Assembly (NCBI GenBank): GCA_017631955.1
Contig: JAGBSJ010000013.1
Location: 1-56,668 of the forward strand
Direction of reading: 5' to 3'
From: Clostridia bacterium
GTDB taxonomy: Bacteria > Bacillota > Clostridia > Oscillospirales > Acutalibacteraceae
DNA: 56,668 nt
Shown here: piece by piece, positions 26,801-35,487 of the stretch
Numbering within the stretch: position 1 is the first letter of the stretch
Layout: the number at the start of each line of letters is the position of its first letter
Made by a program: the position numbers and the translations under genes
The notes under the pieces: model-generated
What the model was told of the DNA's origin: nothing
What the model saw: only the letters and a program-made list of their open reading frames with translations
The model's database searches: none

Positions 26801-27623
26801 TGGTACTGACGTTTGGCTTGGTAATGCGCAGGAACTCATTAAAGACGGTACTTGCACAATTTCAGAGGTTATCGGTACTCGTGACAGTATTATGACATAT
26901 CTTATGCATAAGGGACTTGATTCAGGTCTTGCATTCAATATTATGGAAAAAACACGTAAAGGTATTGTTGCAAAAGTGGGCTTCCCTGAAGGTGCAGAGG
27001 ATGCAATGAAAGCGTGTAATGTCCCACAATGGTATATGGACTCTTGTCGTAAAATCAAGTATATGTTCCCTAAAGCACATGCGGCGGCTTATGTTATTGC
27101 GGCACTTCGTCTTGGTTGGTACAAAATCTACAGACCAACTGAATATTACACCGCATTCTTAACTGTCCGTGGCGGTGACCTTGACGCCGTTACAGTTTGT
27201 CAGGGCAGAGATGCAGTAAGACGCAAGATGGTTGAACTCCATGGTCCACTTAATGCGGAGCCAAAGGATAGAAAGCCAATGACCGCAAAAGAAAAAGACC
27301 AGTTTACAGCACTTCAGGTTGTAAACGAAATGATGGCGCGCGGTGTTGAACTTATGCCGGTTGATATTTATAAATCACGCGCATCTGAATATTACATAGA
27401 AGACGGAAAAATCAGAATGCCATTCTCAGCACTTTCAGGTGTTGGTGAAAATGCTGCAAAATCTATTGTGGCAGGCAGAGAAGAATGTGGTGCGGATTTC
27501 GTGTCAATTGATGATTTCCAAGCAAAAACAGGCGCATCAAGTGCCGTTGTAACTGCACTTAAAGAAATAGGTGCATTAAACGACCTTCCTGAAACCGCGC
27601 AGATTTCATTCTTTGGTTTTTAG
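23832..27623 (+). CDS. polC: DNA polymerase III PolC-type alpha subunit without the 3'-5' exonuclease domain
   Basis: The replicative polymerase of Firmicutes, here 1,263 residues against roughly 1,440 in Bacillus. An N-terminal domain (1-200) and an OB domain (about 215-320, AVWGEIFSLEVR) precede the PHP domain, which keeps HLHT (about 331) and ITDHGNAQG. In Bacillus PolC the DEDD exonuclease is inserted in PHP after the YGMEAYLVDD segment. Here YGVEGYLIDD runs straight into EPETPWEKLPRYHIILLV, with no DVETTG motif anywhere. The zinc finger (CPECKHSEF ... NCPHCD), the palm PDIDLNFSG (about 777) and the C-terminal active-site blocks are intact, so polymerase activity is expected while proofreading must come from PHP or another protein. 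It closes the uppS-polC operon. Confidence 0.95.
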   Translation: MTTVKMLFGELFKWDHYLDFAVAEVVRFAVSREKNSATLTIKPYRKIDENRIKELETSLSQLTNVKLNIVCDESRSGFTTEYANLVINILRERVAVANGYFNNADYKVENGEFKILLKKGGKDILCASNVDDEIAKIIREIFGVNLTVTFHQYDFDVEIALDSMQKQMEELHNRQMVEENPHAVVPKSEKQAHIVKDGIPLYLETQKAIYGNIIRTSKLQKLCDISIESGAVAVWGEIFSLEVRTTRDGRNNIINFNITDKTYSYTVKIFETVANAKSLLGALKEGETVIVYGKVSYDKYSGENIISATSVNTVKPIKKQDNAEVKRVELHLHTNMSDMDGMTSADKLVKRAISWGHPAIAITDHGNAQGYPDAMKGKGKDDIKLIYGVEGYLIDDIGEPETPWEKLPRYHIILLVQNKVGLKNLYKLISLSHTTYFHTRPCIPRSKLNELREGIILGSACEAGELIKAILFEKSDEEILKIADYYDYLEIQPDGNNMFMIDSHSDPNAKNPDRNKEYNRIKTLEDIRNINRKIIHIGDKLGKLVCATGDVHFMDPEDAAFRAILMAGKGFDDADNQAPLYFKTTEEMLNEFAYLGEDTAYEVVVTNTNKIADMIEQVRPIPEGTFQPSIPGAEEELRQICWDKAKDWYGDPVPEYVETRLNRELDSIIANGFAVLYIIAQKLVWDSEAHGYHVGSRGSVGSSFVATMAGISEVNPLAPHYRCPECKHSEFFLHGEYGSGFDMPPKNCPHCDIPMVRDGHEIPFETFLGFHGDKAPDIDLNFSGDYQGNAHRYTEELFGRDHVFKAGTIATVADKTAYGYVKKYLEERGKIVTRAEEDRLTKGCTGIKRTTGQHPGGMVVVPNEFDVYDFTAVQFPANDTTSDMETTHFDFHFLHDTILKLDILGHDVPTLYKHLEDMTGIPVMDVDVCDPKIVSLCTSTEALGITPDDIGVQTGTLSIPEMGTDFVRGMLMEAQPKCFSDLLQISGLSHGTDVWLGNAQELIKDGTCTISEVIGTRDSIMTYLMHKGLDSGLAFNIMEKTRKGIVAKVGFPEGAEDAMKACNVPQWYMDSCRKIKYMFPKAHAAAYVIAALRLGWYKIYRPTEYYTAFLTVRGGDLDAVTVCQGRDAVRRKMVELHGPLNAEPKDRKPMTAKEKDQFTALQVVNEMMARGVELMPVDIYKSRASEYYIEDGKIRMPFSALSGVGENAAKSIVAGREECGADFVSIDDFQAKTGASSAVVTALKEIGALNDLPETAQISFFGF

Positions 27624-27639
27624 TCAACTTAACAAATAA

Positions 27640-27679
27640 AATGTGCAGAATTGCAGCTACTTTTGCTTTTCTGCACATT
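27640..27679. other. Stem-loop between polC and the his promoter
   Basis: AATGTGCAGAA and TTCTGCACATT form an 11-pair stem around an 18-base loop. No U tract follows on the plus strand, so it is a weak terminator for polC. The -35 box of the his promoter overlaps its 3' end (ATTGACA), so it could equally be an operator. Confidence 0.4.
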
Positions 27680-27706
27680 GACATGTATACTTTATTGTGT
27701 TATCAT
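27678..27706 (+). promoter_or_regulatory. Promoter of the his operon
   Basis: A perfect TTGACA and TATCAT with a 17-base spacer, 44 bases before hisZ. The leader is too short for a T-box or His-rich leader peptide, so any control acts on the DNA or elsewhere. Confidence 0.75.
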
Positions 27707-27750
27707 ATTAGCACGCTAAAGCGCAAAAACAAAACGAAAAAGGTTTTTTT

Positions 27751-28950
27751 ATGAAGAATTATGCAAAAATCACCCCCGAGGGCACAAAAGACTATTTAGC
27801 AAATGAAAGCCGTGCTATCCGTTGTGCAGAGAAAAGACTTTCATCAGTTTTTAAGTCCAAGGGTTACGAAAAAGTAATGACACCTACAATTGAATTCTTT
27901 GATGTGTTCAATCGTGACAGCTCAGGTTATAATCCGGAAGATTTATACAGTTTGACTGACTCTTACGGCCGACTTTTAGTGTTGCGACCTGACTCAACAC
28001 TTCCAATTGCACGTCTTGTATCAACACGTTTTCAAAATGCTCGTTTGCCACTTCGTCTTTATTATAATCAGAATGTTTTTGTAAGACAGAAAAATCTTAC
28101 AGGCAGAAGTGACGAGGCGGTACAAAGCGGTATTGAACTTATGGGCATTTCAGGACTTCGTGCAGATTTAGAAGTTATTACAACTGCAGTTGAGGCCATT
28201 GAAAATTGCACATCAGCCGACTTCAAACTTGAAATCGGTCATGCAGGATTCTTCAAAGAGCTTTGTAAAAAACTTAATGTAAACGATGAAACAATCAGTG
28301 AAATATATGATTGTGTTGAAAGCAGAAACTTTGTTTCTCTTAACAATATTCTCGATAAAATCGGTAAAACACCAATAACTGACTCAATCCGTAATCTTCC
28401 AAGATTTTTTGGCGGACTTGAAGTTATTGAAAAAGCGAAAGAAATCGGTTTAGGTGATGAAGGCGAAAAGGCGCTTAATTACTTAAAAGAGTTATATGAA
28501 CTTTTATGTGATGCAGGGCTTTCACAAAAAATCGTTATTGATTTAAGTCTTGTTAACCGCACAAATTATTATACAGGTATCATCTTTAAGGGCTACTTAC
28601 AGGGTAGTGGTATTTCTGTTGTTTCGGGTGGTCGCTACGATTCGCTCGGTGCAGAATTCGGTCGCGATATGCCATCAACTGGCTTTGGTATTGAAACAGG
28701 TGCGTTAGCTGCGGTAATGCTTTCAAGAAACGAGATTGATGATGAAAAAATGCCTGAAGTTATAGTTTTTGGTGAAAATGAAAATATAGTAAAAGCACTT
28801 GAATACTCTAAAAAACTTCGTGCAGATGGTACATATTGCGAAAACAGTGCATTTGACACTCTTGAAGAAACAAAAGAGTATGCAAAATCAAAAGGAATAA
28901 AGAAAATCTGCATAGTAGAAGCAGAAAGCGTAAGGGAGGAAATAGTATGA
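27751..28950 (+). CDS. hisZ: ATP phosphoribosyltransferase regulatory subunit
   Basis: A 399-residue protein with the fold of histidyl-tRNA synthetase that activates short HisG. Class-II synthetase motif 2 is FVRQKNLTGRSDEAVQSGIELMG (about 111-133), with TPEGTKDYL at the N terminus and VVSGGRYDSLGAEFG (motif-3-like region) later. HisZ rather than HisS is called because it is the first gene of a his operon, overlaps the short-form hisG by four bases and reads SGGRYDSLG in place of the synthetase's R-Y-D pattern with aminoacylation loops. A real tRNA synthetase role cannot be excluded without alignment. Confidence 0.87.
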   Translation: MKNYAKITPEGTKDYLANESRAIRCAEKRLSSVFKSKGYEKVMTPTIEFFDVFNRDSSGYNPEDLYSLTDSYGRLLVLRPDSTLPIARLVSTRFQNARLPLRLYYNQNVFVRQKNLTGRSDEAVQSGIELMGISGLRADLEVITTAVEAIENCTSADFKLEIGHAGFFKELCKKLNVNDETISEIYDCVESRNFVSLNNILDKIGKTPITDSIRNLPRFFGGLEVIEKAKEIGLGDEGEKALNYLKELYELLCDAGLSQKIVIDLSLVNRTNYYTGIIFKGYLQGSGISVVSGGRYDSLGAEFGRDMPSTGFGIETGALAAVMLSRNEIDDEKMPEVIVFGENENIVKALEYSKKLRADGTYCENSAFDTLEETKEYAKSKGIKKICIVEAESVREEIV

Positions 28951-29576
28951 GAAAATTACGAATAGCCCTTACAAAAGGTCGTCTTGAAAAGAAAAGTGTT
29001 GAACTTTTCGAAAAAATGGGTATCGATTGTGATGAACTTATAAACAAAGGCAGACGCTTAATTCTTAATGCAGGGGACTACGAAGTGGTGCTTGCAAAAG
29101 CGGCAGACGTAATCACTTATGTTGAACACGGAGTTTGTGATATAGGTATTGTAGGCAAAGATACAATTGTAGAAAACGGTAAAAGCTTCTACGAAATGAC
29201 CGACCTTAATCTTGGCAAATGCGATTTTGCGCTTGCAACACAAAAGGGTGTTGATTTCTATGACGGATTCAACACAAAACGAATTGCAACAAAATACCCG
29301 AATATTACAAAGGCATATTTTGAAGGCAAGGGTATGGATATAAAGATTATCAAAATTGAGGGTTCTGTTGAGTTAGCCCCACTTCTTAACCTTGCCGACG
29401 GTATTGTCGATATTGTTGAAACAGGAACAACACTTAAAGAGAACGGACTCGAAGTAAAAGAAAAGATTATGCCTGTTTCTGCGCGAGTAATTGTTAATAT
29501 GGCGAGTATGAAGCTCCGCCGTGAAGAAATTGACAGTTTTCTTGAAAAAATTGAAAATGTAATTCCAAAGGATTGA
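28947..29576 (+). CDS. hisG: ATP phosphoribosyltransferase, short form
   Basis: A 209-residue catalytic subunit for the first step of histidine synthesis. It is the short type without the C-terminal regulatory domain, so it needs HisZ. LRIALTKGRLEKK opens it, DIGIVGKDTIVE and IVDIVETGTTLKENGL are the family signatures, and the latter binds PRPP. It overlaps hisZ by the ATGA four-base junction. Confidence 0.96.
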   Translation: MRKLRIALTKGRLEKKSVELFEKMGIDCDELINKGRRLILNAGDYEVVLAKAADVITYVEHGVCDIGIVGKDTIVENGKSFYEMTDLNLGKCDFALATQKGVDFYDGFNTKRIATKYPNITKAYFEGKGMDIKIIKIEGSVELAPLLNLADGIVDIVETGTTLKENGLEVKEKIMPVSARVIVNMASMKLRREEIDSFLEKIENVIPKD

Positions 29577-29580
29577 TATT

Positions 29581-30870
29581 ATGATTAACACAGTTTTTGC
29601 AGACGGTAAGGCAGACGAAGCTCTTATCGCACAACTTAAAGAAAGAAGTGGCGAGGTTGACAAAAAAGTTACTCTTGCCGTTACAGATATTCTTGAAAAT
29701 GTTAAGGCGAATGGAGATAAAGCTGTTTTAGAATACACAATTAAATTTGATGGTAAAGCACCTGAAAAAGCAGAAATCTCAAAGGAAGAAATCGACAAAG
29801 CAATCGAAAAGTGCGACCCATTTTTCGTAAAAGCACTCCATGATGCCGCAGAAAATATTCGTGATTTCCACGCTCGTCAGTTAGGACAAAGTTGGCTTAC
29901 AACCAAAGAAAACGGCGTAATTATGGGTCAGCGTGTCCGTGGTCTTGAGCGTGTAGGTCTTTATGTGCCAGGTGGTACAGCCGCATACCCATCAAGCGTT
30001 CTTATGAATGCAATTCCTGCAAAAATCGCAGGTGTTAAAGAACTTGTTATGGTAACTCCACCATCAAAAGATGGTACACCAAACCCTGATATTCTTGCAG
30101 CTGCAAAAATTGCAGGTGTTGATAAAGTTTTCTTAATGGGTGGTGCACAGGCAGTTGCGGCACTTGCTTATGGTACAGAAACTGTGCCAAAAGTTGATAA
30201 AATCGTTGGTCCTGGTAACATTTTCGTTGCTACTGCAAAGAAACTTCTTTATGGTACAGTTGATATTGATATGGTTGCAGGTCCAAGTGAAATTTTAATA
30301 GTTGCTGACGATACTGCAAATCCGAAATTCCTTGCGGCTGACCTTATGAGTCAGGCAGAACACGATGTTTTGGCATCTGCAATCCTTATTACAACAAGTG
30401 AAAAAATTGCAGAAGAAACAAAGAAAGAACTTGCTCGTCAGTGTGCAACCCTTTCAAGAAAAGATATTATCGAAAAATCACTTAAAGATTACAGTGCAAT
30501 TATCATTTGCGATAATATGGACAAAGCGGTGGATTTCGCAAATCGTCTTGCTCCTGAACACCTTGAAATGTGTGTGGAAAATCCACTTGAATATATTGGC
30601 AGAATGGACAATGCAGGCAGCGTGTTCCTCGGCAATTACTCGCCTGAGCCGTTGGGAGACTATTTCGCAGGCCCTAACCATGTTCTTCCTACAAGTGGTA
30701 CTGCAAGATTTTTCTCACCATTGTCAGTTGACAGTTTTATTAAAAAATCAAGCTTTATTTACTATACAGAAGATGCACTTCGAGAGTGCAAAGATAAGGT
30801 TGTTTCTCTTGCGGAAACAGAGGGCTTAACAGCTCACGCAAATTCAATCAAAGTCAGATTTGAGGACTAA
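29581..30870 (+). CDS. hisD: Histidinol dehydrogenase
   Basis: A 429-residue zinc- and NAD-dependent enzyme for the last two oxidation steps to histidine. GQRVRGLERVGLYVPGGTAAYPSS near 117 and VDKIVGPGNIFVATAKK near 204 are diagnostic, followed by DMVAGPSEI. The zinc ligands are the Gln and His of MSQAEHD near 256-262 together with the Asp and His of the LGDYFAGPNHVLPT region near 363. AAAGGATT serves as ribosome site. Confidence 0.97.
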   Translation: MINTVFADGKADEALIAQLKERSGEVDKKVTLAVTDILENVKANGDKAVLEYTIKFDGKAPEKAEISKEEIDKAIEKCDPFFVKALHDAAENIRDFHARQLGQSWLTTKENGVIMGQRVRGLERVGLYVPGGTAAYPSSVLMNAIPAKIAGVKELVMVTPPSKDGTPNPDILAAAKIAGVDKVFLMGGAQAVAALAYGTETVPKVDKIVGPGNIFVATAKKLLYGTVDIDMVAGPSEILIVADDTANPKFLAADLMSQAEHDVLASAILITTSEKIAEETKKELARQCATLSRKDIIEKSLKDYSAIIICDNMDKAVDFANRLAPEHLEMCVENPLEYIGRMDNAGSVFLGNYSPEPLGDYFAGPNHVLPTSGTARFFSPLSVDSFIKKSSFIYYTEDALRECKDKVVSLAETEGLTAHANSIKVRFED

Positions 30871-30872
30871 TA

Positions 30873-31925
30873 ATGTTTCAGTTAAACGAAAAAGTAAAAA
30901 ACTTAACACCATATGAGCCAATTAGTGGTACATACGAAATCCGCCTTGATGCTAATGAGTCATTTTTAACCGTTCCAGAAGAAATCGAGAACGAAATGGT
31001 TGAAGCGCTTAAGAATTCTGCATTAAACCGTTACCCTGACCCAAATGCAACAAAGTTAGTTGAAGGTTTTTCAAAGTATTTTGGCGTTAATCCCGAATGT
31101 GTAACTGCGGGCAACGGCTCTGACGAAATCATTTCAGTTATAATGAATGCATTTTTGCAGAAAGGCGACAAAATATTAACTTTAGAGCCAGATTTCTCAA
31201 TGTATCGTTTTTATGCAGAAATCGCAGAGTGCGATTGTGTTAAGTATCAGAAAGACGGCAATTTAGATGTTAATATTGATGATGTAATTGCACTTGCAAA
31301 CAAGGAAAATGTGCGAATTGTAATTTTTTCAAATCCTTGTAATCCCACATCAAGAATTGTTACAAAAGACGATATAAGAAAACTTATAAACAGTACAGAC
31401 GCACTTTTAGTACTTGACGAAGCGTATATGGACTTTGCGGAGGACGAAAGTCTTTTAGGTCAATTCCAAAGTTACGATAATCTTATAATTCTTAAAACTT
31501 GCTCAAAAGCATTGGGTAGTGCGGCTTTAAGATTAGGCTTTGCAGTTGCAAACAAAACGCTTACAAATGTAATTCGTGCTGTAAAGTCCCCATATAATGT
31601 GAATTCTGTATCACAAGCGTTAGGCGAAGTCCTTTTTTCTCATCCTGATTATATTGATAAATGCATCGAAACAGTTATAAATTCAAGAAAAGAACTTTAC
31701 TCACGAATTCTTGAAATCAAAAGCGATAAAATTGAAAAAATATACGAAACTCATACAAACTTTGTATTTATGAAAGTGAAAAATGCAAAGAGTGTATTCG
31801 AAAAAATGAAAGAAAACAGCATTATTATTCGTAATATGGGCGACTATCTTAGAATTACCGCAGGCACAAAAAACGAGAATGAAAAAATGCTTGAAACTTT
31901 CAAAAAAGTGTTGGAGGAAGTATAA
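30873..31925 (+). CDS. hisC: Histidinol-phosphate aminotransferase
   Basis: A 350-residue PLP-dependent class-I/II aminotransferase. IRLDANES is the N-terminal signature, TAGNGSDEII the cofactor-phosphate region, SNPCNPTSR and LDEAYMDFA the substrate and ring contacts, and LKTCSKALGSAALRLGF contains the Schiff-base Lys (about 213). It starts two bases after hisD and shares a base with hisB. Confidence 0.96.
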   Translation: MFQLNEKVKNLTPYEPISGTYEIRLDANESFLTVPEEIENEMVEALKNSALNRYPDPNATKLVEGFSKYFGVNPECVTAGNGSDEIISVIMNAFLQKGDKILTLEPDFSMYRFYAEIAECDCVKYQKDGNLDVNIDDVIALANKENVRIVIFSNPCNPTSRIVTKDDIRKLINSTDALLVLDEAYMDFAEDESLLGQFQSYDNLIILKTCSKALGSAALRLGFAVANKTLTNVIRAVKSPYNVNSVSQALGEVLFSHPDYIDKCIETVINSRKELYSRILEIKSDKIEKIYETHTNFVFMKVKNAKSVFEKMKENSIIIRNMGDYLRITAGTKNENEKMLETFKKVLEEV

Positions 31926-32497
31926 TGAGAACTGCAACAATTAACAGAAAAACAAAAGAAACTGATATTAACTTAACTCTCTGCCTTGAAGGCGGCGAAG
32001 TGAGTATCAATACAGGTGTTGGCTTTTTTGACCACATGCTTACTGCTTTTGCTGCTCACGCGGGCTATGGACTCACAGTAACTTGCAAAGGCGATACAGA
32101 GGTTGATTGTCACCATACAGTTGAAGATATCGGTATTGTACTCGGTCAGGCACTTTATGAATGCTTAGGAGACAAATCAAATCTTGTTCGTTATGGTAGC
32201 TTTTTTGTGCCAATGGATGAGGCGCTTGGTTTTTGTGCCGTTGATATCTGTAATCGTGCATACACAGTTTTTGAAGCAGAATTTCCACAAGAAAAATGTG
32301 GCGATTTTGATGCTTGTATGTGTGTTGAGTTTTTCCGTGCAGTAGCAGATAATGCGAAGATTACTTTACATCTTCGCGCTCCTTATGGTGATAATTCCCA
32401 CCATATTGCAGAGGCGATTTTCAAAGCATTCGGCCACGCAATGAGTATTGCCACAGAAAAAACCGACAAAACACTCTCTACAAAGGGGACTCTTTAA
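31925..32497 (+). CDS. hisB: Imidazoleglycerol-phosphate dehydratase
   Basis: A 190-residue Mn2+-dependent dehydratase. The duplicated His motifs are visible: GFFDHMLTAFAAHAG and CHHTVEDIGIVLGQA in the first half, SHHIAEAIFKAFGHA in the second. It is monofunctional (no histidinol phosphatase domain). It overlaps the hisC stop by one base. The next gene in most clostridial operons would be hisH, which is missing. Confidence 0.97.
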   Translation: MRTATINRKTKETDINLTLCLEGGEVSINTGVGFFDHMLTAFAAHAGYGLTVTCKGDTEVDCHHTVEDIGIVLGQALYECLGDKSNLVRYGSFFVPMDEALGFCAVDICNRAYTVFEAEFPQEKCGDFDACMCVEFFRAVADNAKITLHLRAPYGDNSHHIAEAIFKAFGHAMSIATEKTDKTLSTKGTL

Positions 32498-32500
32498 TAA

Positions 32501-33217
32501 ATGATTATTTTTCCTGCAATAGATATTAAAGACAAAGAATGTGTGCGACTTTACAAAGGGGATTTTTCCACCGCAGGTAAAGTTGCAGACTCATATATGG
32601 AAACTGCACTTAATTTCCGCAAAGCAGGTGCCGAGTGGATTCATATGGTTGACCTTAACGGTGCGCTTGATGGTGTTCGCATAAATAGTGAAATCTTCCT
32701 TGATGTTGCAAAAAATAGTGGTCTTAAAGTTGAGGTCGGTGGCGGAATCCGTACAATGAAGGATGTGGATTTTTATATTCAAAATGGAATTGAAAGAGTA
32801 ATAATTGGCTCTGCTGCACTAAAAAATCCACAGTTAGTAAAAGAAGCATGTAAGGAATTCGGTGACAAAATCGCAGTTGGAATCGATGCTAAAAACGAAA
32901 TGGTTGCAACTGAGGGCTGGACAGAAAAAAGTGACACTCACTATATAGACCTTGCAAAGAGAATGGAAGACTTTGGTGTAAAGTATATTATCTTTACAGA
33001 TATTGACTGTGACGGTATGCTTTCGGGTCCAAATCTTAAACAGTTAGTTAAACTTAATGATGCAGTTTCTTGCAACATTACTGCAAGTGGCGGCATTAAG
33101 GATTTAAGCAATATCATTGACCTTAAAAATGCAAATATGTATGGTGCAATCTGTGGCAGAAGTATTTATAGTGGTACATTAAATCTTGCAGAAGCAATCA
33201 AGGAGTGTGAGAAATAA
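32501..33217 (+). CDS. hisA: ProFAR isomerase
   Basis: A 238-residue TIM barrel. [19 protein letters not shown] with the first catalytic Asp (about 8), [26 protein letters not shown] and [13 protein letters not shown] with the second catalytic Asp mark HisA and not the homologous HisF. GGGG in CAAAGGGGAC is the ribosome site. It abuts hisI directly with one shared base, leaving no room for hisF. Confidence 0.95.
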   Translation: MIIFPAIDIKDKECVRLYKGDFSTAGKVADSYMETALNFRKAGAEWIHMVDLNGALDGVRINSEIFLDVAKNSGLKVEVGGGIRTMKDVDFYIQNGIERVIIGSAALKNPQLVKEACKEFGDKIAVGIDAKNEMVATEGWTEKSDTHYIDLAKRMEDFGVKYIIFTDIDCDGMLSGPNLKQLVKLNDAVSCNITASGGIKDLSNIIDLKNANMYGAICGRSIYSGTLNLAEAIKECEK

Positions 33218-33531
33218 TGAACCTTGATAAATATTTTGTAAAATCAGACCTTATTCCTGCAATTATTCAAGAAGAAAGCACAGGCGAAGTACTTATGCTT
33301 GCCTATATGAATAAAGAATCAATGGCAAAAACACTTGAAACTGGTTACACTTGGTTTTGGAGCCGTTCTCGTCAGGAACTTTGGAACAAAGGTGCAACAT
33401 CGGGACATTTGCAAAAAGTTGTTTCAATTCATGGCGATTGTGATGACGATACATTACTTATAAAAGTTATTCAGACAGGCCCTGCTTGTCATACAGGCAG
33501 TAAATCTTGTTTCTTTAAGGAGATTAAATAA
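33217..33531 (+). CDS. hisI: Phosphoribosyl-AMP cyclohydrolase
   Basis: A 104-residue enzyme of step three. [36 protein letters not shown] and the zinc/magnesium motif [12 protein letters not shown] ... [12 protein letters not shown] are present. It is separate from hisE, which is fused to hisI in many bacteria. Confidence 0.97.
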   Translation: MNLDKYFVKSDLIPAIIQEESTGEVLMLAYMNKESMAKTLETGYTWFWSRSRQELWNKGATSGHLQKVVSIHGDCDDDTLLIKVIQTGPACHTGSKSCFFKEIK

Positions 33532-33532
33532 T

Positions 33533-33859
33533 ATGAATGATACATTAGTAAATCTTTATAATACAATACTCGAAAGAAAAGAAAATCAGCAAGAGGGTTC
33601 ATACACTTGCTATCTTTTTGAAAAGGGTCTTGATAAGATTCTCAAAAAAGTTGGCGAAGAGTGTTCTGAAACAATTATTGCTGCAAAAAATGGCAACAAG
33701 GAAGAAACTGTTGGAGAAATTAGTGATTTGATTTTCCATTTGTTTGTTATGATGGCAAACGAGGGTATTGCAGTAGAAGACGTTATGGCAGAACTCGATA
33801 AGCGTAGTAACAAGACCGGCAATCTCAAGGTTTTTCATCAAGTAGATAAAAATTCATAA
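33533..33859 (+). CDS. hisE: Phosphoribosyl-ATP diphosphatase
   Basis: A 108-residue MazG-like all-helical pyrophosphatase of step two. SYTCYLFEKGLDKILKKVGEECSETIIAAKNG carries the E-x2-E metal motif, and VGEISDLIFHLFVMM the second acidic pair. It starts one base after hisI and ends the his run; the peptidase gene follows after 13 bases. Confidence 0.95.
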   Translation: MNDTLVNLYNTILERKENQQEGSYTCYLFEKGLDKILKKVGEECSETIIAAKNGNKEETVGEISDLIFHLFVMMANEGIAVEDVMAELDKRSNKTGNLKVFHQVDKNS

Positions 33860-33872
33860 GGGGAGAAAAGAT

Positions 33873-35339
33873 ATGGAAATTTTGTGGGCAATTCTTGGAC
33901 TTTTAGGTCTCTTTATTGTAGTAACACTTGTTCGTGCTGTGTTCTTTAAAGAAAAGAAAAAAGAGAATGTAAAACTTTCACCAGAAATGGTAAATATGGA
34001 AAAGTATTGTCAGGATTTAAGTGATGCAATCAAAATCAAGACAATTTCTAACTATGACCGTGAGCTTGTTGATTGGAACGAATTCGATAAGTTCCACGCA
34101 TTTTTGGAAGAAAGATTCCCCTTGGTTCATAAAACAATGACCAAAACAAAGGTTGCAGATGCGAGCTTAGTTTTCAAGTGGGAGGGTACAGACCCTACTC
34201 TTGATGGTATCGCAATGCTTGCTCATCAGGACGTTGTTCCAATTACAGCAGGAACAGAACAAGATTGGGAACACGAGCCATTCAGTGGTTATAACGACGG
34301 TGAGTTTATCTGGGGCCGTGGCGCTATGGATATGAAAAACCATCTGATTGCTGTTATGGAGTGTATGGAAGAACTTATCAACGAGGGTTATCAACCAAAG
34401 CGTTCAATTTATATATGCCTTGGTCATAACGAAGAAGTTGTTGCTGCGCCTGATAACGGTGCAAAACAGATTGCCGCATATCTTAAAGAACAGGGCGTGC
34501 ACCTTGAAGCAGTACTTGACGAAGGTGGCGCAATTCTTCCTGTTAAACTTGGCAAACTTCTTGACATTAACCTTACAGGTGTTGGTATTGCAGAAAAAGG
34601 TAGCGTAAACTATAAAGTTAGCGTAAATGCAAAGGGTGGCCATTCATCACAACCACCAAAGCATACTGCAGTTGGCAAACTTGCAGATGTTATTAAAGAT
34701 ATCGAAAATCATCAGTTCAAGGCAACAATGCCTGATTACCTTAAACAACTTATCAAGCGCGTTGGTATGAATGCAGGGTACCCATTAAGAGTTGTGCTTG
34801 TAAATGCACCAATTTTACAACCAATTATTCTTGCTATCTGTAAAAATATTCCTGCAGCGGCATCACTTATTCGCACTTGTACTGCAGTTACAATGGCAGA
34901 AGGTAGTCCACAGTTTAATGTGCTTCCACAAAAGGCAAGCGTAACCGTTAACTTCCGCACAATGCCGGGTGTTTCAATTGCAGATGTTGAAAAGCATATT
35001 CGCGATAGTGTTAAGAATAAAGATATTGATGTTGAATTCCTTGTTGGTAAAGAATCTTCAAAAGTTTCTCCAACAGATTCAAAAGCATTCCAGACAATTA
35101 AAGAACTTGCAGAAGCACAGAACAGTAAAAACCTTGTTACACCATTCCTTGTAATGGGTGGCACAGATGCTTATAACTATGAGCCGGTTTGCGAAAATAT
35201 TTACCGTTTTGCACCATTCGTAGCAGATACAAAACTTCTTCTCTGCACACACGGTACAAACGAAAGAATTCCAATTGCTTGCTGTGAAGATGCAATCGCA
35301 TTTTTCAAACGTTATACTCGCAAAATGACACAAGAATAA
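33873..35339 (+). CDS. M20-family metallopeptidase (CPS1/DapE-like) with N-terminal anchor
   Basis: A 488-residue zinc peptidase or deacylase. Residues 2-24 form a hydrophobic helix, so it is probably membrane-anchored or secreted with an uncleaved signal. The metal motifs of M20 are seen: AHQDVVP (about 110), WGRGAMDMKN (about 148), GHNEEV (about 188) and a terminal CTHGTNERI. The dimerisation domain starts near NAKGGHSSQPP (about 251). Closest in style to carboxypeptidase S/Gly-X carboxypeptidases. The AGGGGAG ribosome site is strong. It may be read from the his promoter, but its substrate need not relate to histidine. Confidence 0.85.
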   Translation: MEILWAILGLLGLFIVVTLVRAVFFKEKKKENVKLSPEMVNMEKYCQDLSDAIKIKTISNYDRELVDWNEFDKFHAFLEERFPLVHKTMTKTKVADASLVFKWEGTDPTLDGIAMLAHQDVVPITAGTEQDWEHEPFSGYNDGEFIWGRGAMDMKNHLIAVMECMEELINEGYQPKRSIYICLGHNEEVVAAPDNGAKQIAAYLKEQGVHLEAVLDEGGAILPVKLGKLLDINLTGVGIAEKGSVNYKVSVNAKGGHSSQPPKHTAVGKLADVIKDIENHQFKATMPDYLKQLIKRVGMNAGYPLRVVLVNAPILQPIILAICKNIPAAASLIRTCTAVTMAEGSPQFNVLPQKASVTVNFRTMPGVSIADVEKHIRDSVKNKDIDVEFLVGKESSKVSPTDSKAFQTIKELAEAQNSKNLVTPFLVMGGTDAYNYEPVCENIYRFAPFVADTKLLLCTHGTNERIPIACCEDAIAFFKRYTRKMTQE

Positions 35340-35422
35340 TTTTTGGTATATTTCTCGCAATACTGCCTTGCAAAAAATCTACTCAAAAATACTGCATAAA
35401 TAAAACTTCTATAAAATAAAGA

Positions 35423-35455
35423 AAAAAGCCAGTCCGTTAGGACTGGCTTTCGTTT
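35423..35455. terminator. Bidirectional terminator between M20 peptidase and spoVT
   Basis: AAAAAAGCCAGTCC, GTTA, GGACTGGCTTTCGTTTT. A nine-plus-pair stem with U-rich tails on both strands; the two genes converge here. Confidence 0.9.
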
Positions 35456-35487
35456 TCCGCTTTCCGTTTTCAATTTTGCACTTAAAC

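Noticed and set aside
27707-27750. T-box or His-attenuator leader for the his operon
   Set aside because: The leader is only 44 bases with no AGGGTGGNACCGCG-type core, no His-codon run and no terminator.
27751-28950. hisS (histidyl-tRNA synthetase)
   Set aside because: First gene of the his operon, overlapping a short-form hisG that requires HisZ; hisZ is the better call.
32501-33217. hisF
   Set aside because: The catalytic-loop contexts ([30 protein letters not shown]) are of HisA.
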